64,000 bases of DNA from Clostridium sp. LS (GTDB lineage: Bacteria; Bacillota; Clostridia; Clostridiales; Clostridiaceae). The notes below the pieces were generated by a model that did not search any database, had not been told where the DNA came from, and saw nothing but the letters and a program-made list of their open reading frames with translations. A program made the position numbers and the translations under genes. Where the stretch lies: NCBI RefSeq assembly GCF_002760435.1, contig NZ_AUUU01000028.1, positions 62,001 through 126,000 of the forward strand, read 5' to 3'. Positions 27,431 through 36,611 of the stretch are shown piece by piece (the first letter of the stretch is position 1; the number at the start of each line of letters is the position of its first letter).

Positions 27431-27602
27431 GATATCCACCTTCACTCGTTGAGTTTTAGCACTATATAGCATAGAAAACCATTTGGTCTTCGGCTACATT
27501 AAGTAGAACCTTAATCCGGCAATACCTGTTGACCCCTTGGCGTCTTTCGACGTTTCTGGGCAGCAGCATGTATCTATATAGGAGCCTCACCTAACAAAGA
27601 TT
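27431..27602 (-). ncRNA. M-box (ykoK-type) Mg2+ riboswitch
   Basis: On the minus strand the conserved M-box blocks occur in order: GTTAGGTGAGGCTCC, GCTGCTGCCCAGAAA, GACGCCAAGGGGTCAACAG, a variable stem, TGCTATATAGTGCTAAAACTC and GAGTGAAGGTGG. About 170 bases long, it starts near a predicted transcription start and is followed by a terminator. It switches off the downstream transporter genes when Mg2+ is abundant. Confidence 0.93.
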
Positions 27603-27617
27603 TTATTTTCTTTCTTA

Positions 27618-27647
27618 ATTCTACTACCATACAATATAATACGTCAA
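27618..27647 (-). promoter_or_regulatory. Promoter of the M-box operon
   Basis: On the minus strand TTGACG (27642-27647), an 18-base spacer and TAGAAT (27618-27623). The predicted start is about 8 bases before the aptamer. Confidence 0.65.
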
Positions 27648-27882
27648 TAGAAAATATACTATCATTTCTTAATTTCGTCATCATCATCTGTTTTGTAGTC
27701 TTATTTTAACGTTAAATTGGTAACATAATTATTTGCTATAGACATTGTATAACACTGAATTCTACAGTTTTACAAAAATATTAAGTTAAAATTAAGATTC
27801 ATTACAAGTAATTGTTTGTTGTAATTAATTCAGAGATAATTATTGTATAAATTTATTACTCGACTTTATGGAGGATTTGCAA

Positions 27883-28995
27883 ATGAAAAAATTTTTGATT
27901 AATAGAAGATTTCTCAGGCAATTAGATCTCACAATGCTTATAACATCTGTTATTATAAGTATATTTGGAATTTTAAATATTTATAGTGTGACCAATTCAA
28001 ATTTTGGACTTTACTATGGTAAATTGCAAATATTATGGCTAATTATCGGACTAGCTATAGTCTATTTTATTTTAGTATTTGATTATAATACTCTAGGCTC
28101 ATATTCAAAATTAATTTATTGGTCAGGAATTGCACTTTTACTATTTAATGATATTACTAGTAAATCAGTAAAGGGAGCTTCATCATGGATAAGACTTGGA
28201 AATAGAGCTATAGAGCCTGGTGAATTTGTAAAATTTGGACTAATATTAATACTTGCAAAAAAATTAGATGACATGGATGGTAATATAAACAACCCTAAAA
28301 ATTTTCTTATTGTATCTTTCTATGCGTTAATTCCAATGTTTCTAATAGTAATTCAACCCAATCTTGGAATGACACTTATTTGCTTATTTATTACACTTGG
28401 AATGTATTTTATTGCAGATTTAGATTTAAGAGTTCTTACTATAGGTTTTTCATCCGTAATTCCATTGAGTCTTATTATATGGTTTAGTGGTATATTGAAA
28501 ACATATCAAAGACAAAGAATTCTTGTATTTTTAAATCCAGAATCATATCAACAAAACGCAGGTTTTCAGTTGATGCAATCTATAACTGGTATAGGAGCCG
28601 GTGGATTATTCGGATCTGGATTCCTAAAAGGTGTTCATTCATCAGGAGGCTTTATTCCAGAAGTTCATACAGATTTTATATTCGCGGTGGTTGGAGAAGA
28701 ATGGGGATTCTTAGGCGCTATTATTTTACTCACATTATATGGCCTCTTAATTTATAGAATGATCAAAATAGCAAAAGAATCTAAGGATATTATCGGGCGC
28801 CTTATTTGCATTGGCACTGCATCAGGTTTTTTATTTTCCATTTTTCAAAATATAGGTATGACTATAGGTCTTATGCCCGTTGCAGGTATTACACTTCCAT
28901 TTATGAGTTATGGCGGAAGTTCGATTCTTGTAAATTTTATGTCCTTAGGCCTTGTATTAAATGTTGGGATGAGAAAAAGCAAAATTAACTTTTAA
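27883..28995 (+). CDS. rodA: Rod shape-determining protein RodA (SEDS glycosyltransferase)
   Basis: Membrane peptidoglycan polymerase of the FtsW/RodA/SpoVE family, 370 residues with about ten membrane segments. SEDS signatures are present: GASSWIRLGNRAIEPGEFVK, the QPNLGM segment and the C-terminal GGSSILVNFMSLGLVLNV. The short length fits RodA rather than FtsW. GGAGG is 8 bases before the ATG at 27883; the ORF's earlier ATG overlaps that ribosome site and is rejected. It is single, with a terminator after it. Confidence 0.88.
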   Translation: MKKFLINRRFLRQLDLTMLITSVIISIFGILNIYSVTNSNFGLYYGKLQILWLIIGLAIVYFILVFDYNTLGSYSKLIYWSGIALLLFNDITSKSVKGASSWIRLGNRAIEPGEFVKFGLILILAKKLDDMDGNINNPKNFLIVSFYALIPMFLIVIQPNLGMTLICLFITLGMYFIADLDLRVLTIGFSSVIPLSLIIWFSGILKTYQRQRILVFLNPESYQQNAGFQLMQSITGIGAGGLFGSGFLKGVHSSGGFIPEVHTDFIFAVVGEEWGFLGAIILLTLYGLLIYRMIKIAKESKDIIGRLICIGTASGFLFSIFQNIGMTIGLMPVAGITLPFMSYGGSSILVNFMSLGLVLNVGMRKSKINF

Positions 28996-29007
28996 AATTA
29001 CTTTCAT

Positions 29008-29046
29008 TAAGGTTTTTTAAGAATCATATTCTCTTAAAGAACCTTA
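29008..29046 (+). terminator. Terminator after rodA
   Basis: Stem TAAGGTTtTTTAAGA/TCTTAAAgAACCTTA followed by TTTTTTC on the plus strand. Confidence 0.85.
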
Positions 29047-29073
29047 TTTTTTCATTAACATTTCTTATTTGTT

Positions 29074-29277
29074 TTGTTATTTTTTTTTGAAAAAAGAAAA
29101 AATACAGAAGATAAATTCCTTAATGACTTTTTTAAAAATCTAACTAAGGAAGACATTAACAACGTATATACAGCTTTTTTAAAGCTTTCTAATACTATTA
29201 TTGAACTAGATAATACTTCAAAAACCGGATTCCCATATGGCAGTCTAAATTATTTAACAGACTTAGATAAAAACTAG
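29074..29277 (+). pseudogene. Probable remnant of a MarR-type regulator gene (C-terminal end)
   Basis: An open frame of up to 67 codons with no ribosome site or credible start; it begins in a T-run. The segment KFLNDFFKNLTKEDINNVYTAFLKLSNTI resembles in pattern the last helices of MarR proteins, which often regulate flavodoxin-like genes such as the one 52 bases downstream. The DNA-binding part is absent. This is a pattern-based guess. Confidence 0.4.
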
Positions 29278-29329
29278 AAGCTAGATATATTCCGATTACT
29301 ATAATTCCAAACTTAAGGAGTGATTAATT

Positions 29330-29848
29330 ATGAAGATTTTAATTTTATTCGCATCAAAATATGGTGGTACAGAAAAATGCGCTAATTTACTTTCTGAAAA
29401 GCTACAAGGGGATGTCAAAATAATTAATTTAAAAGCCACTAAAAATATACCTATTTCTGATTATGACAAGGTAATTATAGGCACATCTATTTATGCAGGA
29501 AATGTTCGCTCTGAAGTAAAAAAATTTTGTTCTGATAATCTTAATTCTCTTATGAGTAAGCCTTTTAGCTTATTCTTATGCTGTTCAACAGATAAAAAGT
29601 CAGAGATAAATTCATATGTTGAAAAAGCCTTTCCTAGTGAATTAATAAAACATGCAACTGTTATTGATTCATTTGGCTCAGTTTTTAATTTTTCTAAAAT
29701 GAACTTTTTTGAAAGACAAATTATTAAAATGATTGGAAAATCTAAAAACAAAACAGGAGAGTCTGATATTAAATTAGATGGAAAAACTAATGTTTCCACT
29801 ATATCAAATGAAAAGATCTTAGAATTTGCAAATATAATAAATCGATAA
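29330..29848 (+). CDS. Flavodoxin-domain protein (HemG-like)
   Basis: 172-residue FMN-binding flavodoxin fold. The phosphate-binding loop is FASKYGGTEKCA near the N-terminus, followed by DKVIIGTSIYAGNVRSEVKKF, the pattern of the protoporphyrinogen oxidase HemG and related menaquinone-dependent flavodoxins. AAGGAG precedes the ATG. It is followed at 42 bases by a second flavodoxin-like gene with a membrane anchor. The exact redox partner is unknown. Confidence 0.8.
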   Translation: MKILILFASKYGGTEKCANLLSEKLQGDVKIINLKATKNIPISDYDKVIIGTSIYAGNVRSEVKKFCSDNLNSLMSKPFSLFLCCSTDKKSEINSYVEKAFPSELIKHATVIDSFGSVFNFSKMNFFERQIIKMIGKSKNKTGESDIKLDGKTNVSTISNEKILEFANIINR

Positions 29849-29890
29849 AAATTATCAATTCTAACTATTACTTATAGGAGTGAATTAACT

Positions 29891-30448
29891 ATGTTTAAAA
29901 AAATATTATTAAGCATTGTTTCAATAATTGTACTAATAATTTTATCTGGAATTACAACTGTAGTTGTGTTTAAAAGTAGTATAGACAAGCAACACGCCAG
30001 TAATGAAGTTATTGCAAGAAGTAATAATACAAATGGCAAAGAAGCTTTAATCATTTATCAGAATTGTGAATCAAAATTTCCAGAAGAAATAGCATCTTCT
30101 CTAGCCTCTGGATTAAATGATGCTGGATATACTGTGATTACTAATACTGCTGGCGATTTCTTGCCCAATGATATTTCTAAATATGATATTGTAATCTTAG
30201 GCGGTGCCACTTTAGCTGGAAATGTTGGCGAACCATTGCAAAATTATGCTCAGAGCATAAAAAATTATGGTAATGCTAAAATTATTCTATATTCAACAGG
30301 GGCCAATAAAGATAATATAACTGAAATCGACAAACTAAACTCTCTTTTAAGAAAAGACCCAATAAAAAAAGTAAAATTTGATTATTCTAATAAAGAAGAA
30401 AGTAAAGCTGATGCAATATCTCTAGGTAAGGAAATTGCAGGAAATTAA
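29891..30448 (+). CDS. Membrane-anchored flavodoxin-like protein
   Basis: 185 residues with an N-terminal membrane segment (about 5-28) and then a flavodoxin-like alpha/beta domain (ALIIYQNCESKFPEEIASSLASGL, YDIVILGGATLAGNVGEPLQNY). The phosphate-binding loop is degenerate, so FMN binding is uncertain. AGGAG is 10 bases before the ATG. It probably forms an operon with the preceding flavodoxin gene. Confidence 0.72.
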   Translation: MFKKILLSIVSIIVLIILSGITTVVVFKSSIDKQHASNEVIARSNNTNGKEALIIYQNCESKFPEEIASSLASGLNDAGYTVITNTAGDFLPNDISKYDIVILGGATLAGNVGEPLQNYAQSIKNYGNAKIILYSTGANKDNITEIDKLNSLLRKDPIKKVKFDYSNKEESKADAISLGKEIAGN

Positions 30449-30580
30449 AAATCTCTTTTTTAAATATGTTGAAATTAAGGCTGTCATAAAGCTATATTAG
30501 AAAGTATGTTTATGTCTTAATATCAGCATATTTTTAATCTCTTATTAGTTAAATCCGCAAAGTTACTCATGTCATAAACA

Positions 30581-31036
30581 CTATAATTCTTTAGGTGTAA
30601 CTCTCCTGTTTTCAAAGAACTTTTTAAGTATGTCTGAGCACTCTTTATCATACATCCATTTGACACCTACAAAAGAATTTAACTCCCTGCTCTCCAATAA
30701 GTTTATTACCGATCCACAGGCCCCCATATCCTTATTAAAGGTTCCTATATAAACTTTAGAAATTCTACTTTGAACAATAGCACTTGCACACATAGGACAC
30801 GGTTCCAAAGTTACATACATTTCGGCTCCTTTTAATCTCCAATCTCCAATATATTTTGCAGCCTCTTTTATTGCCAAAATTTCTGCATGTGCTGTACTAT
30901 CGTTCAAAGTTTCTTTTAGATTATGAGCTTTCCCTATAATAATTCCATCTTTTACGATAACTGCTCCAACTGGAATTTCTCCTTTACTCATGGCTATACG
31001 TGCCTCATTCTTTGCAATATTCAAAAAACTATGCAT
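30581..31036 (-). CDS. tadA: tRNA-specific adenosine deaminase
   Basis: Converts adenosine 34 to inosine in tRNA-Arg(ACG). 151 residues, the usual length. Zinc and catalytic residues are H50 and E52 in STAHAEILAI, and C80/C83 in LEPCPMCASAI. GGGAG precedes the ATG. It stands alone, convergent with the flavodoxin genes. Confidence 0.93.
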   Translation of the reverse strand: MHSFLNIAKNEARIAMSKGEIPVGAVIVKDGIIIGKAHNLKETLNDSTAHAEILAIKEAAKYIGDWRLKGAEMYVTLEPCPMCASAIVQSRISKVYIGTFNKDMGACGSVINLLESRELNSFVGVKWMYDKECSDILKKFFENRRVTPKEL

Positions 31037-31193
31037 TACGATGCTCCCTTCATTTCATTTCTCAATAATTCTTTTATATTTACTGTTACTTTTCAGAATG
31101 CGTTAACATATAATATAAATTATTAAATCATAAGCTTTTTACTCATTTATATTATTAACTATAATCATAAATCAAGAAAAATTGAACAAAAAA

Positions 31194-31236
31194 ATAGAAG
31201 GGTTGTTACTAATTCCTTAGAAATAATCCCTTCTAT
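31194..31236 (-). terminator. Terminator of the sucrose operon
   Basis: Stem ATAGAAGGG/CCCTTCTAT with partial inner pairing, followed on the minus strand by TTTTTTTG. Confidence 0.88.
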
Positions 31237-31258
31237 CAAAATATTTTATTCTCAAAAT

Positions 31259-32200
31259 TTAATTGTTTATTTGACTCAATGTAGGCATTGATGCTATTGC
31301 CCCATAATTAGTACATGTGATTGCACCTACTTTATTAGCAAATGAGACTATATCAATCCATTTCTCAAAACTTATATTCTTTTTATCTTCAATATCGGAA
31401 ACTTGTTTTAATACAGCTCCAACAAAAGCATCACCTGCACCTGTTGAATCTACTTGTTTAATTTCTATAGAAGGAATTACTTTATTTTCACCTTTGACAC
31501 TTAAGTAAGTTCCTTTAGCACCTAGAGTAATTGTTACCACCTTAACTCCTAAATCATGTAATTTATTAGCTCCAGCTTCTATGTCCTTTTCTCTAGTTAT
31601 TAAATATAATTCTTCATCACTTAACTTAATAAAATCACTGTCTCTTATAAATTTGATACAATCCTCAATAAATGAATCCAATTTATCTTCTGTAATTAAA
31701 GCATCACGATAGTTAGGATCAAACGATATATAGATACTATTAGATTTTGCATATTCTAATAATTTAAAATAAGTCTTTTTTAATTCCCCTTCTAAAAATC
31801 CTGTAGCTGATCCAAAGTGAATTATATCAGCGTTTTTTATTCTTGATAAATTAATATTACTAAACGAATATTCTCCATCACTGCCTCTTAGGAAATCAAA
31901 ATTACGTTCTCCATTACTATCAATTCCAACTAAGGCAATAGTTGTACTACCATTTTCCACAGTCATTTCAGTATTTATATTTAGATCCATTAACAATTCA
32001 ATTAGATGTTTCCCGAAGAAATCATTCCCTACTTGACCTAAAAAATAAGCATTTCCTTCTAATTTAGATATACTCGCCGCTACATTTGCTGGGGCTCCAC
32101 CAGCCTTTTTTTCAAATTTTTCTCCATCTTTCAGGCCTTTATTATCAACACAAACCATGTCAATTAAAAGTTCTCCAATGCAAAAGACATTATTACTCAT
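31259..32200 (-). CDS. scrK: Fructokinase, PfkB family
   Basis: Phosphorylates the fructose released by sucrose-6-phosphate hydrolase. 313 residues with PfkB signatures GGAPANVAASISKL at the N-terminus and DSTGAGDAFVGAVL near the C-terminus, including the catalytic Asp of GAGD. AAGGAG precedes the ATG, and the gene overlaps scrB by 8 bases, so it is the last gene of the operon. Confidence 0.93.
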   Translation of the reverse strand: MSNNVFCIGELLIDMVCVDNKGLKDGEKFEKKAGGAPANVAASISKLEGNAYFLGQVGNDFFGKHLIELLMDLNINTEMTVENGSTTIALVGIDSNGERNFDFLRGSDGEYSFSNINLSRIKNADIIHFGSATGFLEGELKKTYFKLLEYAKSNSIYISFDPNYRDALITEDKLDSFIEDCIKFIRDSDFIKLSDEELYLITREKDIEAGANKLHDLGVKVVTITLGAKGTYLSVKGENKVIPSIEIKQVDSTGAGDAFVGAVLKQVSDIEDKKNISFEKWIDIVSFANKVGAITCTNYGAIASMPTLSQINN

Positions 32201-33650
32201 ATCTCACACTCCTTAAATTCCACATACTTAACTCATTAACTTTAATCTTGTCATCACTTCTAATTTGAATTTGTAACTGTTCCTCATTAGGAAAATACAT
32301 TAATGTAGTTACTTCAAGTCCGTCTTGGTAATATATTTCCATAATAGAATTATCAATAAACATATTTAGCTTCAATTCTTCCAAAACCTTTAGTTTAAAC
32401 CTTCTTACTCCTCTTCCGCCAAGATTCATATTACTTCTATCAATAGTGCATACCTGGTTTATTTTATCATAAGTTAATAGTATATATTCCTCATTAAACT
32501 TAAATTTCATTTCTATAAAGTTAGCCTTATACATTTCTATGTTTAATACTATTTCTGCACATCTTGAGCCCAAATCCAAATTATAATTATCAAAAATCAA
32601 TCCATTAACATCTAAAACTTGAGCTTGTCTTAAATTCTTGATTTCTTCTAAAGGTTTTTGATAAAGTACATTATCTTTATATTCTAAAACTCTAGGCATA
32701 GTCAATGAATACATCCATCCAAAATCAGATGTTGGATACTCAAAATCCTTATCGGGAAGTCCTACCCATCCAAACATTATATTTTTATTTTTATGGTTAA
32801 ATACTTGTGGTGCATAAAAATCAAATCCCATATCTAGTTCTTTAAACTCAGTATGGTTTTTTAATTGAATATCTTTTAAGCTTAACTCACCGATTACATA
32901 ACCTGACTGATATATATTTTGATTTCTAAATTCTTCGCAATTTAGCCCTTGTGGTGAAAAAATTAATGCATGTTTATCTTCGTTAAGCTTAATAACATTT
33001 GGGCATTCCCACATGTATCCAAAATTATGCATATTAGTTTTTAACTCCCCAAGCAATGCCCAACTAACAGAATCTTTTGACTTATAGATTAAGGCTTTTC
33101 CCTTTAAATCGTTATTTTGAACTCCAAGAATCATATAATAAATACTATCTTCCATAAATATATATGGATCTCTAAAGTGAGCTGTATATCCATCAGGCTG
33201 CTTCTCGATAATCACACCATGTTTTTCAACTGTCCCATCCTTATGATATACAGCTACACACTGATATGATTCCCTTTCATCATTATATCCTTTTACATTT
33301 CCTGTATAGTACAACTTAAGTTCATCATCCTTAACCAATCCACATCCCGAATAACACCCATTCTTATCAAACCAATCTTCTGGTTTTAGTATTATTTGGG
33401 GCTTAGTGAAATTAATAAAGTCACTTGTTGTCACTAATCCCCAATGCTTTGTTTTGTGCTCACATCCAAAAGGGTTCCATTGATAAAATATGTGAAATTT
33501 ATTATCATAATAACTTAATCCATTTGGATCGTTAATCAGCCCAAAAGGCATTTCAATATGAAAATTATTTCTCCATATGTTTCTCGTTTTATTACTATAA
33601 TAATTATTTAATTCTTCGTTTATTTCTCGGTACGATTTTGGGTTTAACAT
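32193..33650 (-). CDS. scrB: Sucrose-6-phosphate hydrolase, GH32
   Basis: Splits sucrose-6-phosphate made by the PTS into glucose-6-phosphate and fructose. About 485 residues, with the GH32 nucleophile in NDPNGLSYYD, the FRDPYIF motif and acid Glu in WECPNVI. Two ATG codons are adjacent; the second (33650) is better spaced (6 bases) from AGAGG, so I chose it, though 33653 is possible. It starts about 18 bases after scrR. Confidence 0.93.
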   Translation of the reverse strand: MLNPKSYREINEELNNYYSNKTRNIWRNNFHIEMPFGLINDPNGLSYYDNKFHIFYQWNPFGCEHKTKHWGLVTTSDFINFTKPQIILKPEDWFDKNGCYSGCGLVKDDELKLYYTGNVKGYNDERESYQCVAVYHKDGTVEKHGVIIEKQPDGYTAHFRDPYIFMEDSIYYMILGVQNNDLKGKALIYKSKDSVSWALLGELKTNMHNFGYMWECPNVIKLNEDKHALIFSPQGLNCEEFRNQNIYQSGYVIGELSLKDIQLKNHTEFKELDMGFDFYAPQVFNHKNKNIMFGWVGLPDKDFEYPTSDFGWMYSLTMPRVLEYKDNVLYQKPLEEIKNLRQAQVLDVNGLIFDNYNLDLGSRCAEIVLNIEMYKANFIEMKFKFNEEYILLTYDKINQVCTIDRSNMNLGGRGVRRFKLKVLEELKLNMFIDNSIMEIYYQDGLEVTTLMYFPNEEQLQIQIRSDDKIKVNELSMWNLRSVRYE

Positions 33651-33668
33651 CATCTTCCTCTTTTCATA

Positions 33669-34661
33669 TTAATTTACTTCTCTTACACTCTCCCTTTCAA
33701 TTAATCTTAAAGAGGTATCATTATTCTCTGCCAGCTCTTTTCCATCAATTAAATCCAAAATTCCTTGAGCTGTCTTCATCCCAATTAATTCATAATCAAA
33801 AGCTACAGTTGTAAGAGTTGGATATAAAACACTTCCTATGTCATATCCTCCAAAGCCAGCTACTGAAATTTCATCTGGCACTTTAACATTATTTTCATGC
33901 AAATATCTAAGTACCCCTAGGCAGATATTATCAGTAGCGCAAACTATAGCTGTAGGATTATATTTCAGAACTTCACTTGCCTTATTATATGCACTGCTAA
34001 AAGAAAAATCTGTTTCAACAAATTCAACATTACACTTTGGATTATTTTCTTTTACAGCATCAATAAATCCATTTTTCCGATCAACACCTACTGCTTTATC
34101 CCACTCATTTACCCCAAGGAATACTATATTACTATGACCTTTAGTTTTAAAATAATTTCCCATTATTTTTCCCGCTTCATAGTCATCTATTTTTATATAA
34201 TTAATAAACTCGTTTTTCTGCCCAGAAAAAATTGTTGGAATTCTAAGTTTACTTGTTAATTCGATGTGCTTTTTAGTAATCGCCATAGAATTAATAATTA
34301 TTCCATCAACTCCTTGTTGGCTTAAGCTGCTAATATTAATGAGCTCCTTTTCCATATCCAATTCGCTAATCAAAATAATTCCCTGATAGCCATTTTCTTT
34401 TAACTTCTTATTGACCCCAGTTAAAAACTTACCTACTGTAACTGAATCAATTCTAGGAATTACAATACCGATTAATCCACTTTTTTTAGTTTTTAATCTT
34501 TTCGCAAAGAAATTGGTTTCAAAACCTGTTTTCTCAATTGCCTCTCTTATTTTTTTTGCATTTTCATCACTTACATACCCATTATTTAAATATCTAGAGA
34601 CACTGCTCTTAGATACATTAGCCATATTAGCAATATCTTGAATTGTAACTTTTCGATCCAT
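33669..34661 (-). CDS. scrR: LacI-family sucrose operon repressor
   Basis: Repressor of 330 residues with an N-terminal helix-turn-helix (TIQDIANMANVSKSSVSRYL) and a periplasmic-binding-like effector domain. I chose the ATG at 34661 because GGAGG lies 5 bases upstream; the longer TTG start at 34673 overlaps the ribosome site. It lies between scrA and scrB as in the scrARBK operon. Its likely operators are the repeats at 36318 and 36483. Confidence 0.92.
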   Translation of the reverse strand: MDRKVTIQDIANMANVSKSSVSRYLNNGYVSDENAKKIREAIEKTGFETNFFAKRLKTKKSGLIGIVIPRIDSVTVGKFLTGVNKKLKENGYQGIILISELDMEKELINISSLSQQGVDGIIINSMAITKKHIELTSKLRIPTIFSGQKNEFINYIKIDDYEAGKIMGNYFKTKGHSNIVFLGVNEWDKAVGVDRKNGFIDAVKENNPKCNVEFVETDFSFSSAYNKASEVLKYNPTAIVCATDNICLGVLRYLHENNVKVPDEISVAGFGGYDIGSVLYPTLTTVAFDYELIGMKTAQGILDLIDGKELAENNDTSLRLIERESVREVN

Positions 34662-34671
34662 ATTATCCTCC

Positions 34672-34733
34672 AAATAAGTTTTTGTTAATATTATTATATA
34701 ACATTATTATATATTATTGAAAACAACTTATTT
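34672..34733. repeat. Inverted repeat upstream of scrR
   Basis: AAATAAGTT (34672-34680) and AACTTATTT (34725-34733) are 44 bases apart around an AT-rich stretch that could hold a promoter for scrR. It may be an autoregulatory site; evidence is only symmetry. Confidence 0.4.
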
Positions 34734-34909
34734 CTAGGCATAATAGCTTTCTAATCATATATCCTAAAGCTTTTCGTTTACTTAATATAAGCAGATAAGA
34801 TCTAGTAAGTAAAATTTCTCTCACTAAATCTATCCACTTATAACAATTTATTAGAGTTACCTATTTTAATTAGATTGCATTAATATAAAGTTTTCAATAC
34901 CAATCTTTT

Positions 34910-36265
34910 CTATTCTTCTGGTTTGAAGAAGAAATAAGTTAAGCAGAATGCCACCGCTATTGCTATAGCATTAATTAAAATATAACTTGGTAAATTATTT
35001 ACATATAACAACATACCTGGAATAGCTGTAATTCCCATTCCTGTACCCGCCATGCCAAGCATAGCTGCAACCATACCTCCAACGGCTCCACCTACACAGC
35101 CAAAGGCAAATGGTTTGATAAATCTTAAATTAACACCAAAGATTGCAGGTTCAGTAATCCCTAAAAATGCCGGAATTGCTGATGAAATGTATAATGAACG
35201 TTTCTTTTTATCTTTTGTCTTAACTGCTACTGCTAAAGCTGCCGCACCTTGTGAAACAATACCACAAGTTATTATCGCATTAAACGCATCTTTTCCTGTA
35301 CTTGCTAATAATTGAACTTCTAAAGCACTTAATGCATGGTGAACTCCTGTAACTACTATAAGTTGGTGAACTCCTCCAATTATTAAACCTCCAATTCCAA
35401 ATGGAAGTCCCATGAATGCTCTAATAGCTCCAAAGATCAATTGTTCAGCATTATGCATGATTGGTCCAACTATTAATAATCCTAGTATCATTGAAAATAA
35501 TAACGTAATAAATGGTGTAACTATTAAATCTAATACATCTGGTACTACTTTTTTAAGGGCTTTTTGAGTTTTAGCTGCAATAATTCCAAGTATTAATGCT
35601 GGTAATACAGACCCCTGGTATCCCACAACTGGAACTGTTAATCCTAGTATTGAAAGATTTATTGGCGTTGCTGTTCCCGCTGCTACAGCATAAGCATTCG
35701 GTAAGCTAGGTGATACAAGCATTAAACCGATTACTATTCCGATAACAGGAGTTCCACCAAACTTTTTCATTGTTGACCAGGCAACTAATGCTGGTAAAAA
35801 TGCAAATGCAGTATCAGTTAGTACCTGAGTAAAAAGAACAAAGTTATCATTCATTTGTATTCCCAAGTTTTGTATAAGCCCTCTTAATCCCATAAATAAT
35901 CCTGTTGCAACTAGCACTGGGATTATCGGAACAAATACATCACCAAAAGTTCTAGAAATCTTTTGTACTAATGTCATTTGACTATAAGCTTCTTCTTTGT
36001 TATTTCCAGTAACTAAATCTGAATTTTGCCCAACTATAACATCATAAACTTTATTTACAAATCCTGTTCCAAGGATTATTTGATATTGAGCAGCCGCAAA
36101 AAACTGACCTTTCACTCCATCAATATTTTCAATTGCCTTTTCATTAATTTTCCCTTTATCTTTAAGTATGAGTCTAAGCCTTGTTGCACAATGTTCTACT
36201 GATTTGATATTTTCTTTTCCACCAATATTCTCTAGAATTTCTTTTGCTACAATCTGTTCCTTCAT
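34910..36265 (-). CDS. scrA: Sucrose PTS enzyme IIBC
   Basis: Membrane transporter that imports and phosphorylates sucrose. 451 residues from the ATG at 36265 (GGAGGGG 7 bases before it; a 15-residue upstream extension lacks a site). The IIB domain comes first, with phosphocysteine C26 in HCATRLRL, then a ten-segment IIC domain. There is no IIA domain, so a separate IIA-Glc-type protein must supply phosphate. First gene of the operon scrA-R-B-K. Confidence 0.92.
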   Translation of the reverse strand: MKEQIVAKEILENIGGKENIKSVEHCATRLRLILKDKGKINEKAIENIDGVKGQFFAAAQYQIILGTGFVNKVYDVIVGQNSDLVTGNNKEEAYSQMTLVQKISRTFGDVFVPIIPVLVATGLFMGLRGLIQNLGIQMNDNFVLFTQVLTDTAFAFLPALVAWSTMKKFGGTPVIGIVIGLMLVSPSLPNAYAVAAGTATPINLSILGLTVPVVGYQGSVLPALILGIIAAKTQKALKKVVPDVLDLIVTPFITLLFSMILGLLIVGPIMHNAEQLIFGAIRAFMGLPFGIGGLIIGGVHQLIVVTGVHHALSALEVQLLASTGKDAFNAIITCGIVSQGAAALAVAVKTKDKKKRSLYISSAIPAFLGITEPAIFGVNLRFIKPFAFGCVGGAVGGMVAAMLGMAGTGMGITAIPGMLLYVNNLPSYILINAIAIAVAFCLTYFFFKPEE

Positions 36266-36295
36266 AAATATCCCCTCCTGAATAATAAATGATTC

Positions 36296-36308
36296 GAAAA
36301 CCGTTTTC
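36296..36308. promoter_or_regulatory. Palindrome near the scrA transcription start (cre/LacI-like)
   Basis: GAAAAC-C-GTTTTC, a perfect 6-1-6 dyad. It resembles CcpA cre and LacI-family sites but misses one consensus base of cre. Its position at about +2 to +14 suits a repressor road-block. Confidence 0.55.
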
Positions 36309-36316
36309 ATACTTAT

Positions 36317-36346
36317 ATGATATCAGTTCCACATATATGGTGTCAA
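36317..36346 (-). promoter_or_regulatory. scrA promoter overlapped by operator
   Basis: On the minus strand TTGACA (36341-36346), 18 bases, TATCAT (36317-36322). A 14-base repeat TGATATCAGTTCCA (36318-36331) covers the -10 and spacer. Confidence 0.75.
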
Positions 36347-36482
36347 TACCTTTTTGTATATTGATAAATTATTATGTTTTTATTATTACTGATAACACCA
36401 TTAGTTATTGCAAAAAATTTAAAACAAACCATAATTGAAACATTCAAAATAGAAATGAATAATTATAAAACCCTAACACATG

Positions 36483-36496
36483 TGATATCAGTTCCA
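36483..36496. promoter_or_regulatory. Second copy of the TGATATCAGTTCCA operator-like repeat
   Basis: Identical 14-mer to that at 36318-36331, same orientation, 165 bp upstream. Two copies at this distance suggest ScrR looping. Confidence 0.6.
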
Positions 36497-36549
36497 TAAG
36501 AATTCATTAAACTTTATTTTCTTAATTAAATTTTTCTATAAAAAAAGAA

Positions 36550-36580
36550 AATTATCCCCTTTTATATAAAAGGAATAATT
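36550..36580 (-). terminator. Terminator of the small membrane protein gene
   Basis: Stem AATTATcCCCTTTT with AAAAGGaATAATT, followed on the minus strand by TTCTTTTTTT. Confidence 0.82.
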
Positions 36581-36611
36581 CTCATTCATTGCTATTTTCA
36601 ATATCTTTATT

